Source of the DNA: Pseudoalteromonas sp. NBT06-2 | GTDB lineage: Bacteria > Pseudomonadota > Gammaproteobacteria > Enterobacterales > Alteromonadaceae | Assembly: GCF_002276045.1 (NCBI RefSeq) | Contig: NZ_NQMR01000011.1 | Coordinates: forward strand, 1 to 64,000 | Direction: 5' to 3' | DNA: 64,000 bases | Shown here: in pieces, positions 28,223-36,889 of the stretch | Numbering within the stretch: the stretch's first letter is position 1 | How the letters are laid out: each line of letters opens with the position of its first letter | Position numbers and translations under genes: made by a program | The notes under the pieces: model-generated | What the model saw: only the letters and a program-made list of their open reading frames with translations | Databases searched by the model: none | Told to the model about the DNA's origin: nothing

Positions 28223-30382
28223 TTAAAAATAAGTACTATATTTTGCTGTAATTGACTTATTGCTATAATCAAATTGATCCTCTTCATAATTAGCCCCATA
28301 ATTTAAGACTACATAAAAAGAGTTACCAGGATTCAACTCCCAGTGAAACCGACTATTTATTCCTAAGCTTTTAGATAAATCATCGTACTGAATAGTGTTT
28401 GAAAGGCTAAGGTTATATGCGAAGCTTGTTGTGGATTTTATTCTTGCTAAATTAACCTCTTCATTTTTATCATTAACTGTCATTGATAAGTTACTGTAGT
28501 AAACAGATACATTTGTTTTTAATAGTTTTAAAACATCCACTGACAAGCTAAACCTCTCATAATCGCCACCATAACGCTCTCCTGTTACATAGCTGATAAC
28601 AGATGAAAATTTACGATGCTTAGCTGTTGCAACCGTTAACCAGTAGCGAGTATCAGAATAATAACCTTCTTCAACAAAGAGTTTATTAAACAATGGAAAA
28701 CCCTGTGCTAATCTATCTCTATGGTTTGAAAAACTTAACTGAATACTATCTCCAGCATGATTATCAACCTCAACTAAATTTAGGTAAGTTTCAGATGATA
28801 CAAACTTATTATCGACGCTTGTAAAATGAGTGGAATAAAGGCTAGAAGAAAAAGACTCAATAAATTGATCTTTAAATCGCCATTTATACGCAAAATCCGT
28901 TGTGTATTGACGAATGCCGGTTCGAGCAATGAAACCTAAACCTGGATTAAAATTATCTTGAACTTCCGAAAGACCTAGCCTCGTATAAAACTTATCATTT
29001 GGCAATTCAACCATAAAACCATATGCGATATCTTTATCCGAAGATGGTGATGCTGCTGAGTTTGAATGTTGAAACCAAGTATTGACATTAATAATATTAT
29101 TGCCAAAAAGGTTGTTACTTCGATAGATGTAATCAATACCAATCACATTATTACTGTCATCAGTTGTAGGATCACCATAGGTTGCAATTGTTCCTATCTG
29201 ATGCGTATCATCAATTTGATAAGATAAACGCCCAACCATAAGGTTTTTAGCTCCGGGCCTATCTTCATGGTCAACTCTCACTCCCAACAACCCATAACTG
29301 AAATTGTCATTTCGACCGGATATTTTAACCCCTACATCAATATCTTCAGGGCGACCTGTACTATCAAGTCCTATTTTTCTTGAATGAAATGGCATACCGT
29401 TTGCTGTAAGAATACCTATATTTCCATTCAGCCCACCAAATTCAAAAACGCCTGCATCTTCGAGGAAAAAATCTCTTTTTTCAGGAAAAAATGTGGAATA
29501 CTGTTCGTCATTCACAACTCGATTATCTACTTCTACAGCAGAAAAATCGGTATTAAGAGTCACAATAGCTTTATTCGAAGAATCAATGTTATAAATAAAA
29601 TCTAAGGAAGGTTTAAACTCATATTTAGCATCTGAAGTAGATGTATCTATGCTTGATACACTGATAGCACTTCTAGCTTCCCATTTTTTGGCACTTTTAT
29701 AAAAGTTTAGGCCGAAAAGGGTTCCAATTGAAGCTGGAGAATAGCGTTCTTCATTTTGAGAAATACTTTGCCAGCGACTTTCTTCTCTCTTTTTAGCTCT
29801 ATACCTGGTTACGTTAAAGCCCCAATCAACTAATTCACCTTTCTTGCTAGACATGATATTCAATGGAATTTTCATTTCAAATGACCAAGAATCTTCATTT
29901 ATTTGTGTTGCAGCTTCCCACCTGCCATCCCATTCAGGAATAATACGACTGTTGTTTTCTACCAACCCTTCATTTCGCACTCCATTTGGGTTTATTGCAA
30001 ACCAATAGCCATTTCTCTTATCGTTAAATGTATCTAGCAAAATGAAAATGTAATCGTCTTCAGTTATTTCTTTGCCTTGCGACATGATATTGGCAACAAT
30101 ATCGCTCTTTTTTTCTTTTATCAATCCAGAGAAAAAAATGAACTCTTCCGAGTAGAGAATATTAATTTCCGTATTTTCTGAAGGGAATCTTCCAAGGTAA
30201 GGTTTTACAATTTTAAAGTCTGAGACTGAAGGCGCATTAGCCCATTCCTTCTCACTCAACACACCGTCTATTTTTATATTTTCATTAGTTTTCATCGCAG
30301 AAATTTCAGACGATATCACATTGAAAGATATAAAGAATATGAAAGATATAAAGAAAAATATATTTCTCTTACTACACATCAT
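28223..30382 (-). CDS. DUF5916-type outer-membrane protein with CBM9-like N-terminus
   Basis: A 719-residue secreted protein. A strongly hydrophobic signal sequence (FFFISFIFFISF) is followed by a CBM9-like beta domain (IDGVLSEKEWANAPSV, then INILYSEEFIFFSG). The rest contains many alternating aromatic and polar strands and ends in YSTYF. A terminal Phe after beta strands is typical of outer-membrane barrels. PEKRDFFLEDAGVFEFGG near the middle is a signature I associate with DUF5916 proteins. The function of that family is not established. The start has two adjacent ATG codons behind an AGGGA site; the second gives the better spacing. A strong terminator follows, so the gene looks like its own unit. 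A link to the NRPS product, for example uptake or surface binding, is speculation from proximity only. Confidence 0.75.
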   Translation of the reverse strand: MMCSKRNIFFFISFIFFISFNVISSEISAMKTNENIKIDGVLSEKEWANAPSVSDFKIVKPYLGRFPSENTEINILYSEEFIFFSGLIKEKKSDIVANIMSQGKEITEDDYIFILLDTFNDKRNGYWFAINPNGVRNEGLVENNSRIIPEWDGRWEAATQINEDSWSFEMKIPLNIMSSKKGELVDWGFNVTRYRAKKREESRWQSISQNEERYSPASIGTLFGLNFYKSAKKWEARSAISVSSIDTSTSDAKYEFKPSLDFIYNIDSSNKAIVTLNTDFSAVEVDNRVVNDEQYSTFFPEKRDFFLEDAGVFEFGGLNGNIGILTANGMPFHSRKIGLDSTGRPEDIDVGVKISGRNDNFSYGLLGVRVDHEDRPGAKNLMVGRLSYQIDDTHQIGTIATYGDPTTDDSNNVIGIDYIYRSNNLFGNNIINVNTWFQHSNSAASPSSDKDIAYGFMVELPNDKFYTRLGLSEVQDNFNPGLGFIARTGIRQYTTDFAYKWRFKDQFIESFSSSLYSTHFTSVDNKFVSSETYLNLVEVDNHAGDSIQLSFSNHRDRLAQGFPLFNKLFVEEGYYSDTRYWLTVATAKHRKFSSVISYVTGERYGGDYERFSLSVDVLKLLKTNVSVYYSNLSMTVNDKNEEVNLARIKSTTSFAYNLSLSNTIQYDDLSKSLGINSRFHWELNPGNSFYVVLNYGANYEEDQFDYSNKSITAKYSTYF

Positions 30383-30530
30383 TTTAACAATCCCTATATT
30401 ATTTTTTATAACACTTTCTCATTGAATACTAAATAAATACTGACGCTATTTATTATCTGTAATCAATAGAGTATCTATGTCCAATTTTTTAAAAAGTGGA
30501 TTCTATTCAACTTTGCTGCATTACTCAAGT

Positions 30531-30564
30531 CTTAATTCTTAATTCTTAATTCTTAATTCTTAAT
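30531..30564. repeat. Heptamer tandem repeat (CTTAATT x ~5)
   Basis: Nearly five head-to-tail copies of the 7-mer CTTAATT, perfect until the last base. It lies outside any gene, upstream of the outer-membrane protein gene. Its copy number may vary by replication slippage. Confidence 0.9.
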
Positions 30565-30763
30565 ATGAACAAATTATCAGACTGGACTAAGTCAGTTTAA
30601 TTGATCTACTGAGGTGCAGACATTTAGTTGATGGTATGAGTTGAGTGATGATGACTGAAGAATTTTGAAAAACTATTGTAGTAGCGGCGTTTATTGACGT
30701 TGGCATTGACATAAAAGGTCAATGAGGCCTAGATTTTATCCCAAAACATGTAACACTTAATTG

Positions 30764-30925
30764 AGGTGCGCGCATGCACGGTTTTACCTCTTCACCTTTT
30801 TAAAGAACCGCTGGTACTTCATTTGGTGCAAGACCTGCAATGCCGCCAGTGTGGTAACGTTTAGCAAAATTAAATGCAGATGTGTGACTACGCACAATGT
30901 TTGAGATTGGTCTTATTTATGGTAG
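30764..30925 (-). pseudogene. Remnant of a phage tail tape-measure-like C-terminus
   Basis: The minus-strand translation gives NFAKRYHTGGIAGL, then APNEVPAVL, a TAA stop, and KGEEVK in the same frame. The pattern 'HTGG(I/L)xGL.PNEVPA(I/V)L.KGEEV' is one I recognise from the C-terminal end of phage tail tape-measure proteins. An in-frame stop interrupts the motif, and homology ends within a few codons on the 3' side. There is no ribosome site or start. I read it as a decayed prophage scrap; the family assignment is from memory. Confidence 0.5.
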
Positions 30926-31358
30926 TTTATTTAAATGGGCAGCCATTAAATTCATTATGATTGAAAATATGACTTTTCAGTCATAATGTCTGAGAATCAA
31001 CAAGCAATATTTAGATCACATATTGCGCATTGCGGAAATGAGCCTTGAAATATTTAACATTTATTATTCAAGAATATCTATTAATAAGACCATTTGAGGA
31101 GATAAATTTCTGAGAGGAAAAGATCTGCTTATTGGTAAATTCGGCAAATAGTGGCGGTTTTAGGGTGGTGTTTACAGGTGCGAAACGGTTCTGTGCATAC
31201 ATTAACTATTACTTTCTTTTTTATTATTCTTTCCATAATTATTTACAGCTATATTATATCAAGCCAAAACATTAGTGTATTTATTTAAAGCCTTATTAAG
31301 TGTTTCAATAAAAATAACTCTGCAAGGTTGCTTGCTATATTTGCGCTCAAAATTGAAG

Positions 31359-32384
31359 TTAGATTGTCTTCATTTCGGCTTCTATCTTCTCTATCTCGCG
31401 CATCAATGCTTGTTTCTTCTTAAGCGCACTTAGGTATTTCTCTGTGCGCTGAAGGTCCTCTTGTGCCTCAACAGCCTTACTTTCATCAATAAAAGACTTA
31501 CTTGATGTATCCAACGCTATTTCACCAATTTTGTTTTCAACCAGTTCGAGTTGGGCCTGAAGCGCAGCTTCAGCAGGGTTTGCCAGTTTCATTCTTTCTA
31601 TATCGTGGGGTTTCCATCCATTATCTTCAAGTCTTTTGTAGCGTGTTACTCTTGCTGTGATTTGCTTGATTTCAGTGGCATAGGACGCTTCTTTGTACTC
31701 CCATTTAGTAGCCTGTTCAGAATCATGGCCATGAAGGTTTCGTGCTTCCTTAGCCATCTTACGGGCTTCGCGCTTGGCATTTTGAAGTACACGTATTTGT
31801 CGATCCATTACCTGAATATTATTCAGTTTTGACTCCAACTCAGCAATCCTGGTAGTAGTTTCAATAATCTCTTTTTTGAGCTCCAAAATACGCTCAGGAT
31901 ACGTTTTAGGAGTACGTCCATGCCTTTGCCCTGATTTTTCGGTAGCCTTCTTAATCGCTGGCTCATCAGCTCCTGCCTCATCCCATTCAGTCAGAGTATC
32001 AGCAAGTTTGCGTTGTGCTAATAGTAACTTACGATCTAGTATAGTGAACTCATCTTTTGACTTACGGCCGACTGATTTAACAGTATTGTTCTCTAATAGC
32101 GGATCAACAACGGCATCAATAGAAATGTGCTGCAAGCCTTCTTCCGACTCATATACTCTGATATTAGTCATCATTTTCTCAAACTTGTCTTTTTCTATTT
32201 GCAAGAATGTGGCGCGTGATTTTGGACGAATGCCTGGGCCTGTGATAGCATCAATCTCTGCTTGGTTATCGCCTTCAACATCAAATACAGTCTGTAGCTC
32301 GGCTACATGCCCACGTTGTCTCAGTGCCGCTCTACGCATTTTATCAATGGTATCTAGATGCGGTCTTCCCATTTGTTTAGCCAT
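31359..32384 (-). CDS. Coiled-coil protein of unknown function
   Basis: A 341-residue, highly charged protein that I do not recognise. Residues 1-50 are basic (MAKQMGRPH, then DKMRRAALRQRG). From about residue 105 nearly the whole chain is predicted helix with heptad-like spacing (ERILELKKEIIETTTRI, AELESKLNNIQ), ending in a charged helix. A second short basic stretch (GQRHGRTPKT) lies near residue 160. There is no signal sequence or membrane segment. A very strong ribosome site (GGGGGGAGGAACT) fixes the start. It faces away from the 142-residue gene across a 170-bp AT-rich region and sits at one end of the phage-like block. A phage structural, scaffold or DNA-binding role is possible but unsupported by motif. 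Confidence 0.7.
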   Translation of the reverse strand: MAKQMGRPHLDTIDKMRRAALRQRGHVAELQTVFDVEGDNQAEIDAITGPGIRPKSRATFLQIEKDKFEKMMTNIRVYESEEGLQHISIDAVVDPLLENNTVKSVGRKSKDEFTILDRKLLLAQRKLADTLTEWDEAGADEPAIKKATEKSGQRHGRTPKTYPERILELKKEIIETTTRIAELESKLNNIQVMDRQIRVLQNAKREARKMAKEARNLHGHDSEQATKWEYKEASYATEIKQITARVTRYKRLEDNGWKPHDIERMKLANPAEAALQAQLELVENKIGEIALDTSSKSFIDESKAVEAQEDLQRTEKYLSALKKKQALMREIEKIEAEMKTI

Positions 32385-32475
32385 AGTTCCTCCCCCCGAA
32401 AGATCATTTGATGTTTAAATTATACTTATCTATTAATATTTTACAACTTATTAATTATAATTTCGCTTAAACACT

Positions 32476-32497
32476 GTATTATTTACAATTTTATTAT
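32476..32497. repeat. 22-bp repeat, copy 1 (ATTTACAATTTTATTA core)
   Basis: This sequence is identical over 22 bp to one near 41.5 kb, in the same orientation. Here it lies between the divergent coiled-coil gene and the 142-residue gene. In both places it sits upstream of a minus-strand start, so it may be an operator or promoter element belonging to the phage-like block. Confidence 0.7.
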
Positions 32498-32553
32498 ATT
32501 GTTAAGGTAAGTTAAATACAAAACAAAAAGAGGGCTAAGCCCCGGAGTTCATC

Positions 32554-32982
32554 ATGAAAATATTATTTATCACTACAGCAGCAAAAACACGCGCTTGTGT
32601 ACTAGACGAGCAACCAAATATTGATTTCAATAGTATTGAATGCGGCGAGTACTCAACTGAAATCGCAAAAGATTGGATTACAGATCCAGAGCAAAAAGAC
32701 TTACTTGAGTTTGCAATAACAGAAGAAGAGCGCTTTGATAAAGTGGCGGTTGTTTGCGAGTACAAGAACTACAATAAGACAGTTGAAAAATACAGGTCGA
32801 TTGAATCAAGAGAGCGCTTAGCAAAGTACCCTCATACGCACGGTGGTGAGGTTGGCGAGAGAAACGTAAATAATCAAGAAAGTATACGTCGATATGAAAG
32901 AGAACAAGCACCTCTCATGGAAGCTAGACTGCAAGAGCTTTTGAACGCTCACGATAAAAGAATGGAAACCTGTAACGCATAA
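32554..32982 (+). CDS. Small charged protein of unknown function
   Basis: A 142-residue protein with no family that I recognise. It is the only plus-strand gene in the phage-like block. The N-terminal half looks like a small alpha/beta fold (MKILFITTAAKTR, then DKVAVVCEYKNY). The C-terminal half is a charged helix (EREQAPLMEARLQELLNAH). No signal sequence or membrane segment is present. A GGAG site sits 6 bp before the start. Just upstream a small hairpin (GGGCTAAGCCC) ends next to that site and could modulate translation. A strong two-way terminator follows the stop. The isolated, separately terminated layout is typical of phage accessory (moron-like) genes, which is inference only. Confidence 0.65.
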   Translation: MKILFITTAAKTRACVLDEQPNIDFNSIECGEYSTEIAKDWITDPEQKDLLEFAITEEERFDKVAVVCEYKNYNKTVEKYRSIESRERLAKYPHTHGGEVGERNVNNQESIRRYEREQAPLMEARLQELLNAHDKRMETCNA

Positions 32983-32984
32983 AC

Positions 32985-33012
32985 AAAAAAGCCCCGACCT
33001 GGGGCTTTCTTC
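32985..33012. terminator. Bidirectional terminator between convergent genes
   Basis: A 7-bp GC-rich stem (AAGCCCC / GGGGCTT) with a 5-nt loop has A-rich sequence on the left and T-rich on the right. It can end both the plus-strand 142-residue gene and the minus-strand portal gene. Confidence 0.85.
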
Positions 33013-34457
33013 TTATGCTGCGTCAGACACATCGACCACAGGGCTTGGTGAGCTACTTGAGTCAGTATCCACTGTATTAGCGGCAGTCTGAGCCTTGAAG
33101 GTAGCAATCTTGGTTAGATTGTCTTCAATGTCAAAACCAGCCCTTAGTACGCCTCTGCGCTTAAGTTCAGTAAGATATTCCTCATTAGTTAAGGTTTCTT
33201 CTTCATAAGCTTTGCTCAATGCATTCAGCTCTTCAGAGCTCATTGTAACGCCATAATCAGTATGAATATCTATTGTAACGTCCAAATCATCAACTAATAC
33301 AAATTTAGCCATGGTCTTTATTACTAAAGCGGCTGTATCCGCAAGATTTAAAGCCATTGCAGATAATAAGCTGTTGTTACCATCGGCACTAATAGCTCTA
33401 CCCGTAGCTGTCTCAGCTCCCTGTTTATTTGTTACGAATTCCATGCAAAGTGTCTGCATTTGAAACTCAAGAGAGTTTATAGATGTGCGAGTAGATCCAG
33501 TGCCTTTTGCATCATGACCAACATAATACATATCTGCGAATTCACTGGTTCCCATAATCATATTGTCACTGCCAATTTTGAGCGGTTTATCTGGATCGAG
33601 ACCTTTTGCAAACAAAATAGGAATATTTGCGATATGTTCAGTTTGTGATAAGTCGCTCTCTTTTTGATAGTGCAAATGATTAAGGTCGGCCATATCTTGA
33701 AACGGTGATTCACAAGACATGAATTCGGCACTTTTTCATCTACATCAGCATAATAAGTAAATAAAGGGATTTCATTGATATTACCACCACCAAATATTGT
33801 CCATTCACTAATTTGTTTTGGGTGATGATCCTCACCTTCTTCAAATAAAGCCCACTCAACGACACCATTAAATTTACGATATGTTCGCTCACGCTTAACG
33901 GTCTTGATACTTAATCCATCTTCAGCCATTTCCTTTCTATCTTCAGAAAAGGTTAGTATGACAAGTTCACCATTGAGCTCCTGAGCATCAAGAATGGTAT
34001 CAGGATGAACCACACGAGCATAAGGCTTAGCATTACTATCTGCATCGACAAAACCGTGACAAATGCCATTCCAAGCTCCTTCAATTTTAATCTTACGGAA
34101 TAAATTGTGCAGAGATGTTCCAGAGCCATCGATATTAGTTTTTATTTGCTCCATCAAGTCGGTAGCAGCCTTGCGTTTCGATTTTGTTTCAGCTGTCATG
34201 GTAGTGGAGAATGGTTTCGCGCAGAGTTTTTTAATTGCATCTTTAGTAAAGTTAGCGAAGACCGAGCGCTTCAACCTTGCTTGATATGGGTCATACTTGC
34301 CATGTTCAGTTTCATATGGTTGCTCAGCCATAGAACGAGGCAAAAATTGCTCACCGGCCTCTCTCATGCCCTTTGTTCCTTTTCTGATAGTTCGCATTAG
34401 CAAACGGTCTTTATATGCTTGAGCAAGATGCTCTGAACGCTGTTGGAATTGTCTCAT
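33013..34457 (-). pseudogene. Phage portal protein (DUF4055-like), frameshifted
   Basis: Two adjacent frames together give one portal-like protein of about 481 residues. The first holds the N-terminal part (EGAWNGICHGFVDADS, then GNINEIPLFTYYADVDEK). The second continues with DMADLNHLHYQKESD, IPILFAKGLD and ETATGRAISADGNNSLL, patterns I associate with DUF4055 portal proteins. The break falls at a run of five T on the plus strand (33732-33736). One extra base there restores a continuous frame reading DEK-SAEFMSCESPFQD. So this is a single 1-nt deletion in a homopolymer, either real decay or a sequencing error. Portals form the dodecameric DNA gate of phage heads. Directly downstream is a terminator, so the capsid genes expected after a portal are missing. 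Confidence 0.8.
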
Positions 34458-34498
34458 TGTATTTCGCCTTTGTTATTTTTATTGTCAGCAAATAGGTG

Positions 34499-36016
34499 TT
34501 AGAAGAAACCTTTGCGGGTTATTGTTTTGGGTTTTGCTTTTTGAGTTAATCTGTACGCAATTGCATCCCATAAGTGATCATCAGGACCCTTAGCAACTTC
34601 CTCTGGATTATTCTCATTTCGGTGATGTTCAGGAAGGAATTTTATGCAGTACCGGCAAGTCTTGAAAAAGTAGATGTGTGGCCTTTCAAAATCTTGCTCT
34701 TTAGTAGCACTTAGTCTTTCAATCATTATCTGAGCACTAAGTTTTCTTGAGCCTGTTGCTTTGTACGAATCGGTCCACTTAATTCCCTCAGCCGCCATCT
34801 CTTTTTCAACTGAAGCACCAGTGCCTTTATCTAGCTTTCCACCTTTTCTGATACTTAAATCAGCCGGACCTGGCTCAACTTTTGTGTGATTGGACAGAAT
34901 TCCTTTTAGTAATTGTTCTTCCTTTTTTTTGATTCTACGAGCTACCGGCCTAGCTGATAACTGAAGACCTCTATTGCGCTCAACTTGATTACCGTGAGCA
35001 TCCTCTTCAGTACCATAATCTTCTGCAACTACAATTAGTGAGCCAGATGGAGGGCAGAATATTTTTCCATTTGGAAGCTTGACCTCTTCACCATTCGCTT
35101 CTGCTACCCAAACGGTGGCAAATGGAGGTGCTGTGCCTTCATCAAATGCTCTATTTACAGTCCAGTTTTTGGGAATAGTAAACGGATCAATCTCCATATG
35201 TTTTGAGCATAAACCGCCAAATATTGCACTGTAATCAACTGAGTTCCAATCCCCATATAGTCAGGCGGCACGTAGTACAGGATCTTTAATACTATTAAGA
35301 AATCTCTTATATACATCAGGTAATTTGTAATTCTCAATGTATGAGCAAAATATGTGCATTTTATCCATTACACCATCAACAAATTTAGGCACCCCCTGTT
35401 GACAGCTAGTAATGAAATATTCTTTTACCCATCCTTTCCCACGACCATAAGGATTAGTTGTTGCCCTTGTTTGCATTGGTGGCAACAAAGGTTGTTCTAG
35501 AGTCGGTTGATAACTATGTCTCAAGCATGAGCGCATTGACTGATAAACCTTGTCATCAGGCCATACCGTCAGCTCATCAAATGCAACATATTGGAATTCT
35601 TGACCGTGATATTTTTCGTCATAATCTTCAACAGTTTTACAGAAATCAAATGTTAACTTCTCACCTGTCACGAAGGTCCAGCTACGCTCACTTTTATTAT
35701 ACTCAGCGCCAGGAAAGGCTCTAGGAATCATCTTTTTGGATTTCTTGATTAAATCCTTGAGTGACTTAATTTCTCGCCTTAAAATGATTTCTGACCACCA
35801 GATACCCCAGCCTTTGCCTACGTGCTGTAAGTAGTTTGGAATCAATACCTCTGACTTACCTGTGCCACGACCACCATGTATCAATAGTTCACTAACAAGG
35901 GTTTCCGGCTGACCTGCCATTAAAAATATTTCTTGGCCACTTTTCTCCAATGGTCCCCAGACAGCCTCTTTGACTGCCTTTGCAACCTTCTTAATTTTAT
36001 CTAGTGCACTAGCCAT
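34499..36016 (-). pseudogene. Phage terminase large subunit with in-frame stop
   Basis: The packaging ATPase-nuclease, about 505 residues once one stop is ignored. The N-terminal part has Walker A (GGRGTGKSEVL, near residue 49) and Walker B (YVAFDELTVWPD). The C-terminal part has a nuclease-like Asp in FDEGTAPPFATVW and a final DDHLWDAIAYRL. A TGA at 35261-35263 follows LRAA, and the same frame then continues LYGDWNSVDYS into the second half. Family members usually have Trp before (L/Y)YGD, so TGG to TGA is the simplest explanation. Unlike the portal and tnpB lesions this is not a homopolymer slip. A weak ATG after the stop could let the nuclease half be made alone. The gene starts 2 bp after the stop of the C39-like gene. 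Confidence 0.85.
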
Positions 36017-36018
36017 GA

Positions 36019-36438
36019 TTACTCCATCAATAGCACAGCTTCTAGCACTTCATACTGATCCCAATTATGTGGAGATTTACGTGCAGGATCATGAATTTGT
36101 TTACCATTCCAATACACAGCATGAAGTTCGCCATATGACGTTTTAATAGTAAGTATCGCTCTTAGGCCTGTGCACATTTGCTTAACATCTGAAGTAGTAA
36201 ATAAATTGCGTTGAGCTGCCTGTGGGTCCAATTCAGCTAAAGCTTCGCGTGTTTGCAGTAATACCGGTTTGTATCGTTTGTATTCATTGAGCACAAGGAA
36301 TTTAACGGTTTCCTGGGCTGTTACGCCAATACCGTCTACCTCGTTTGGCCATTGGGTAGTAATGTCTTTATATGATGTATCTAGGGCCATAGCTAAGGCG
36401 CAAATACCACAATCATATATGGTTCGTTGATTAATCAT
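36019..36438 (-). CDS. C39-like cysteine peptidase domain protein
   Basis: A 139-residue protein with a papain-like half-fold signature. The likely catalytic Cys is in DCGICALAMAL at residues 10-20, and a His-containing strand (GELHAVYWNGKQIHDP) lies near the C-terminus with a nearby Asp. This arrangement matches C39-like peptidase domains. No ABC transporter or leader peptide is associated. It overlaps the end of the small terminase remnant and is followed at once by the large terminase, so it belongs to the packaging transcript. Such genes occur among phage morphogenesis genes, but the substrate is unknown. The frame is intact, unlike its neighbours. Confidence 0.6.
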   Translation of the reverse strand: MINQRTIYDCGICALAMALDTSYKDITTQWPNEVDGIGVTAQETVKFLVLNEYKRYKPVLLQTREALAELDPQAAQRNLFTTSDVKQMCTGLRAILTIKTSYGELHAVYWNGKQIHDPARKSPHNWDQYEVLEAVLLME

Positions 36439-36786
36439 TATTAGAGTCCTGTGACTGCGATTCAGCTACGGTCTGAGCAATAGCGTTTTGTTGTTGAAGT
36501 GCAGCATTCATGAAATCAGCAGTGGTTGCTGTTGCGGGAACTTGAATAACGCCTGATTCAAACGCTTTGGCAAGTTGCTGTTGAATTTGCTCTTGAATTT
36601 GTTTTTGTAGAAGTGCATTTGGATCGGAGAACTCCCCTGGTTTTTCTATACCAGCCAAGTACTTTGTTACATGAAAATTTGGTTTTTTGGTCATTTCGCC
36701 TTCCTCGTTGTACTCGGGGAAAGCATGCACCGCCATTGATTCAATAAGATTAAGTCTGTACTTGCCACTTCCATCATTAGCTGACT

Positions 36787-36794
36787 GCAAAAAC
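36787..36794. repeat. 8-bp target site duplication, left copy
   Basis: GCAAAAAC lies directly outside the left end of the IS66 element and is identical to the copy at the right end. Eight bp is the normal duplication length for this family, so the insertion is direct and has not been rearranged. Confidence 0.95.
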
Positions 36795-36889
36795 GTGAGC
36801 TTACGGCAGCGTAGCGTGACATCGTGAATTTTCAGACGTAGCTTGACCTAGACAGTTAAGCCTAAGTCATTCTGTTTTGGTGGTTTTAT

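Larger units (their letters stand above)
30383..31358. other. 975-bp stretch without an intact gene
   Basis: No intact coding frame is supportable here. The stretch contains a heptamer tandem repeat and a broken phage-like reading frame, both listed separately. The remainder is AT-rich with no recognisable RNA gene or insertion-sequence end. It marks the junction between the biosynthetic region and the phage-derived block. Confidence 0.6.

Noticed and set aside
30531..30564. CRISPR-like repeats
   Set aside because: The unit is only 7 bp with no spacers and no cas genes; it is a simple tandem repeat.
31876..32418. 180-codon plus-strand frame opposite the coiled-coil gene
   Set aside because: It has no ribosome site and an implausible Ser/Cys-rich composition; the opposite strand has a strong ribosome site and a coherent helical protein.
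33558..33730. 3' extension of the first portal frame as real protein
   Set aside because: The codons after DEK in that frame read as an out-of-frame version of the conserved portal sequence in the other frame.
35261..35263. Selenocysteine at the terminase TGA
   Set aside because: The family expects Trp here, and no convincing stem-loop directly follows the codon.
36019..36438. Bacteriocin-exporter C39 peptidase
   Set aside because: It stands alone without ABC or membrane domains and lies among phage packaging genes.
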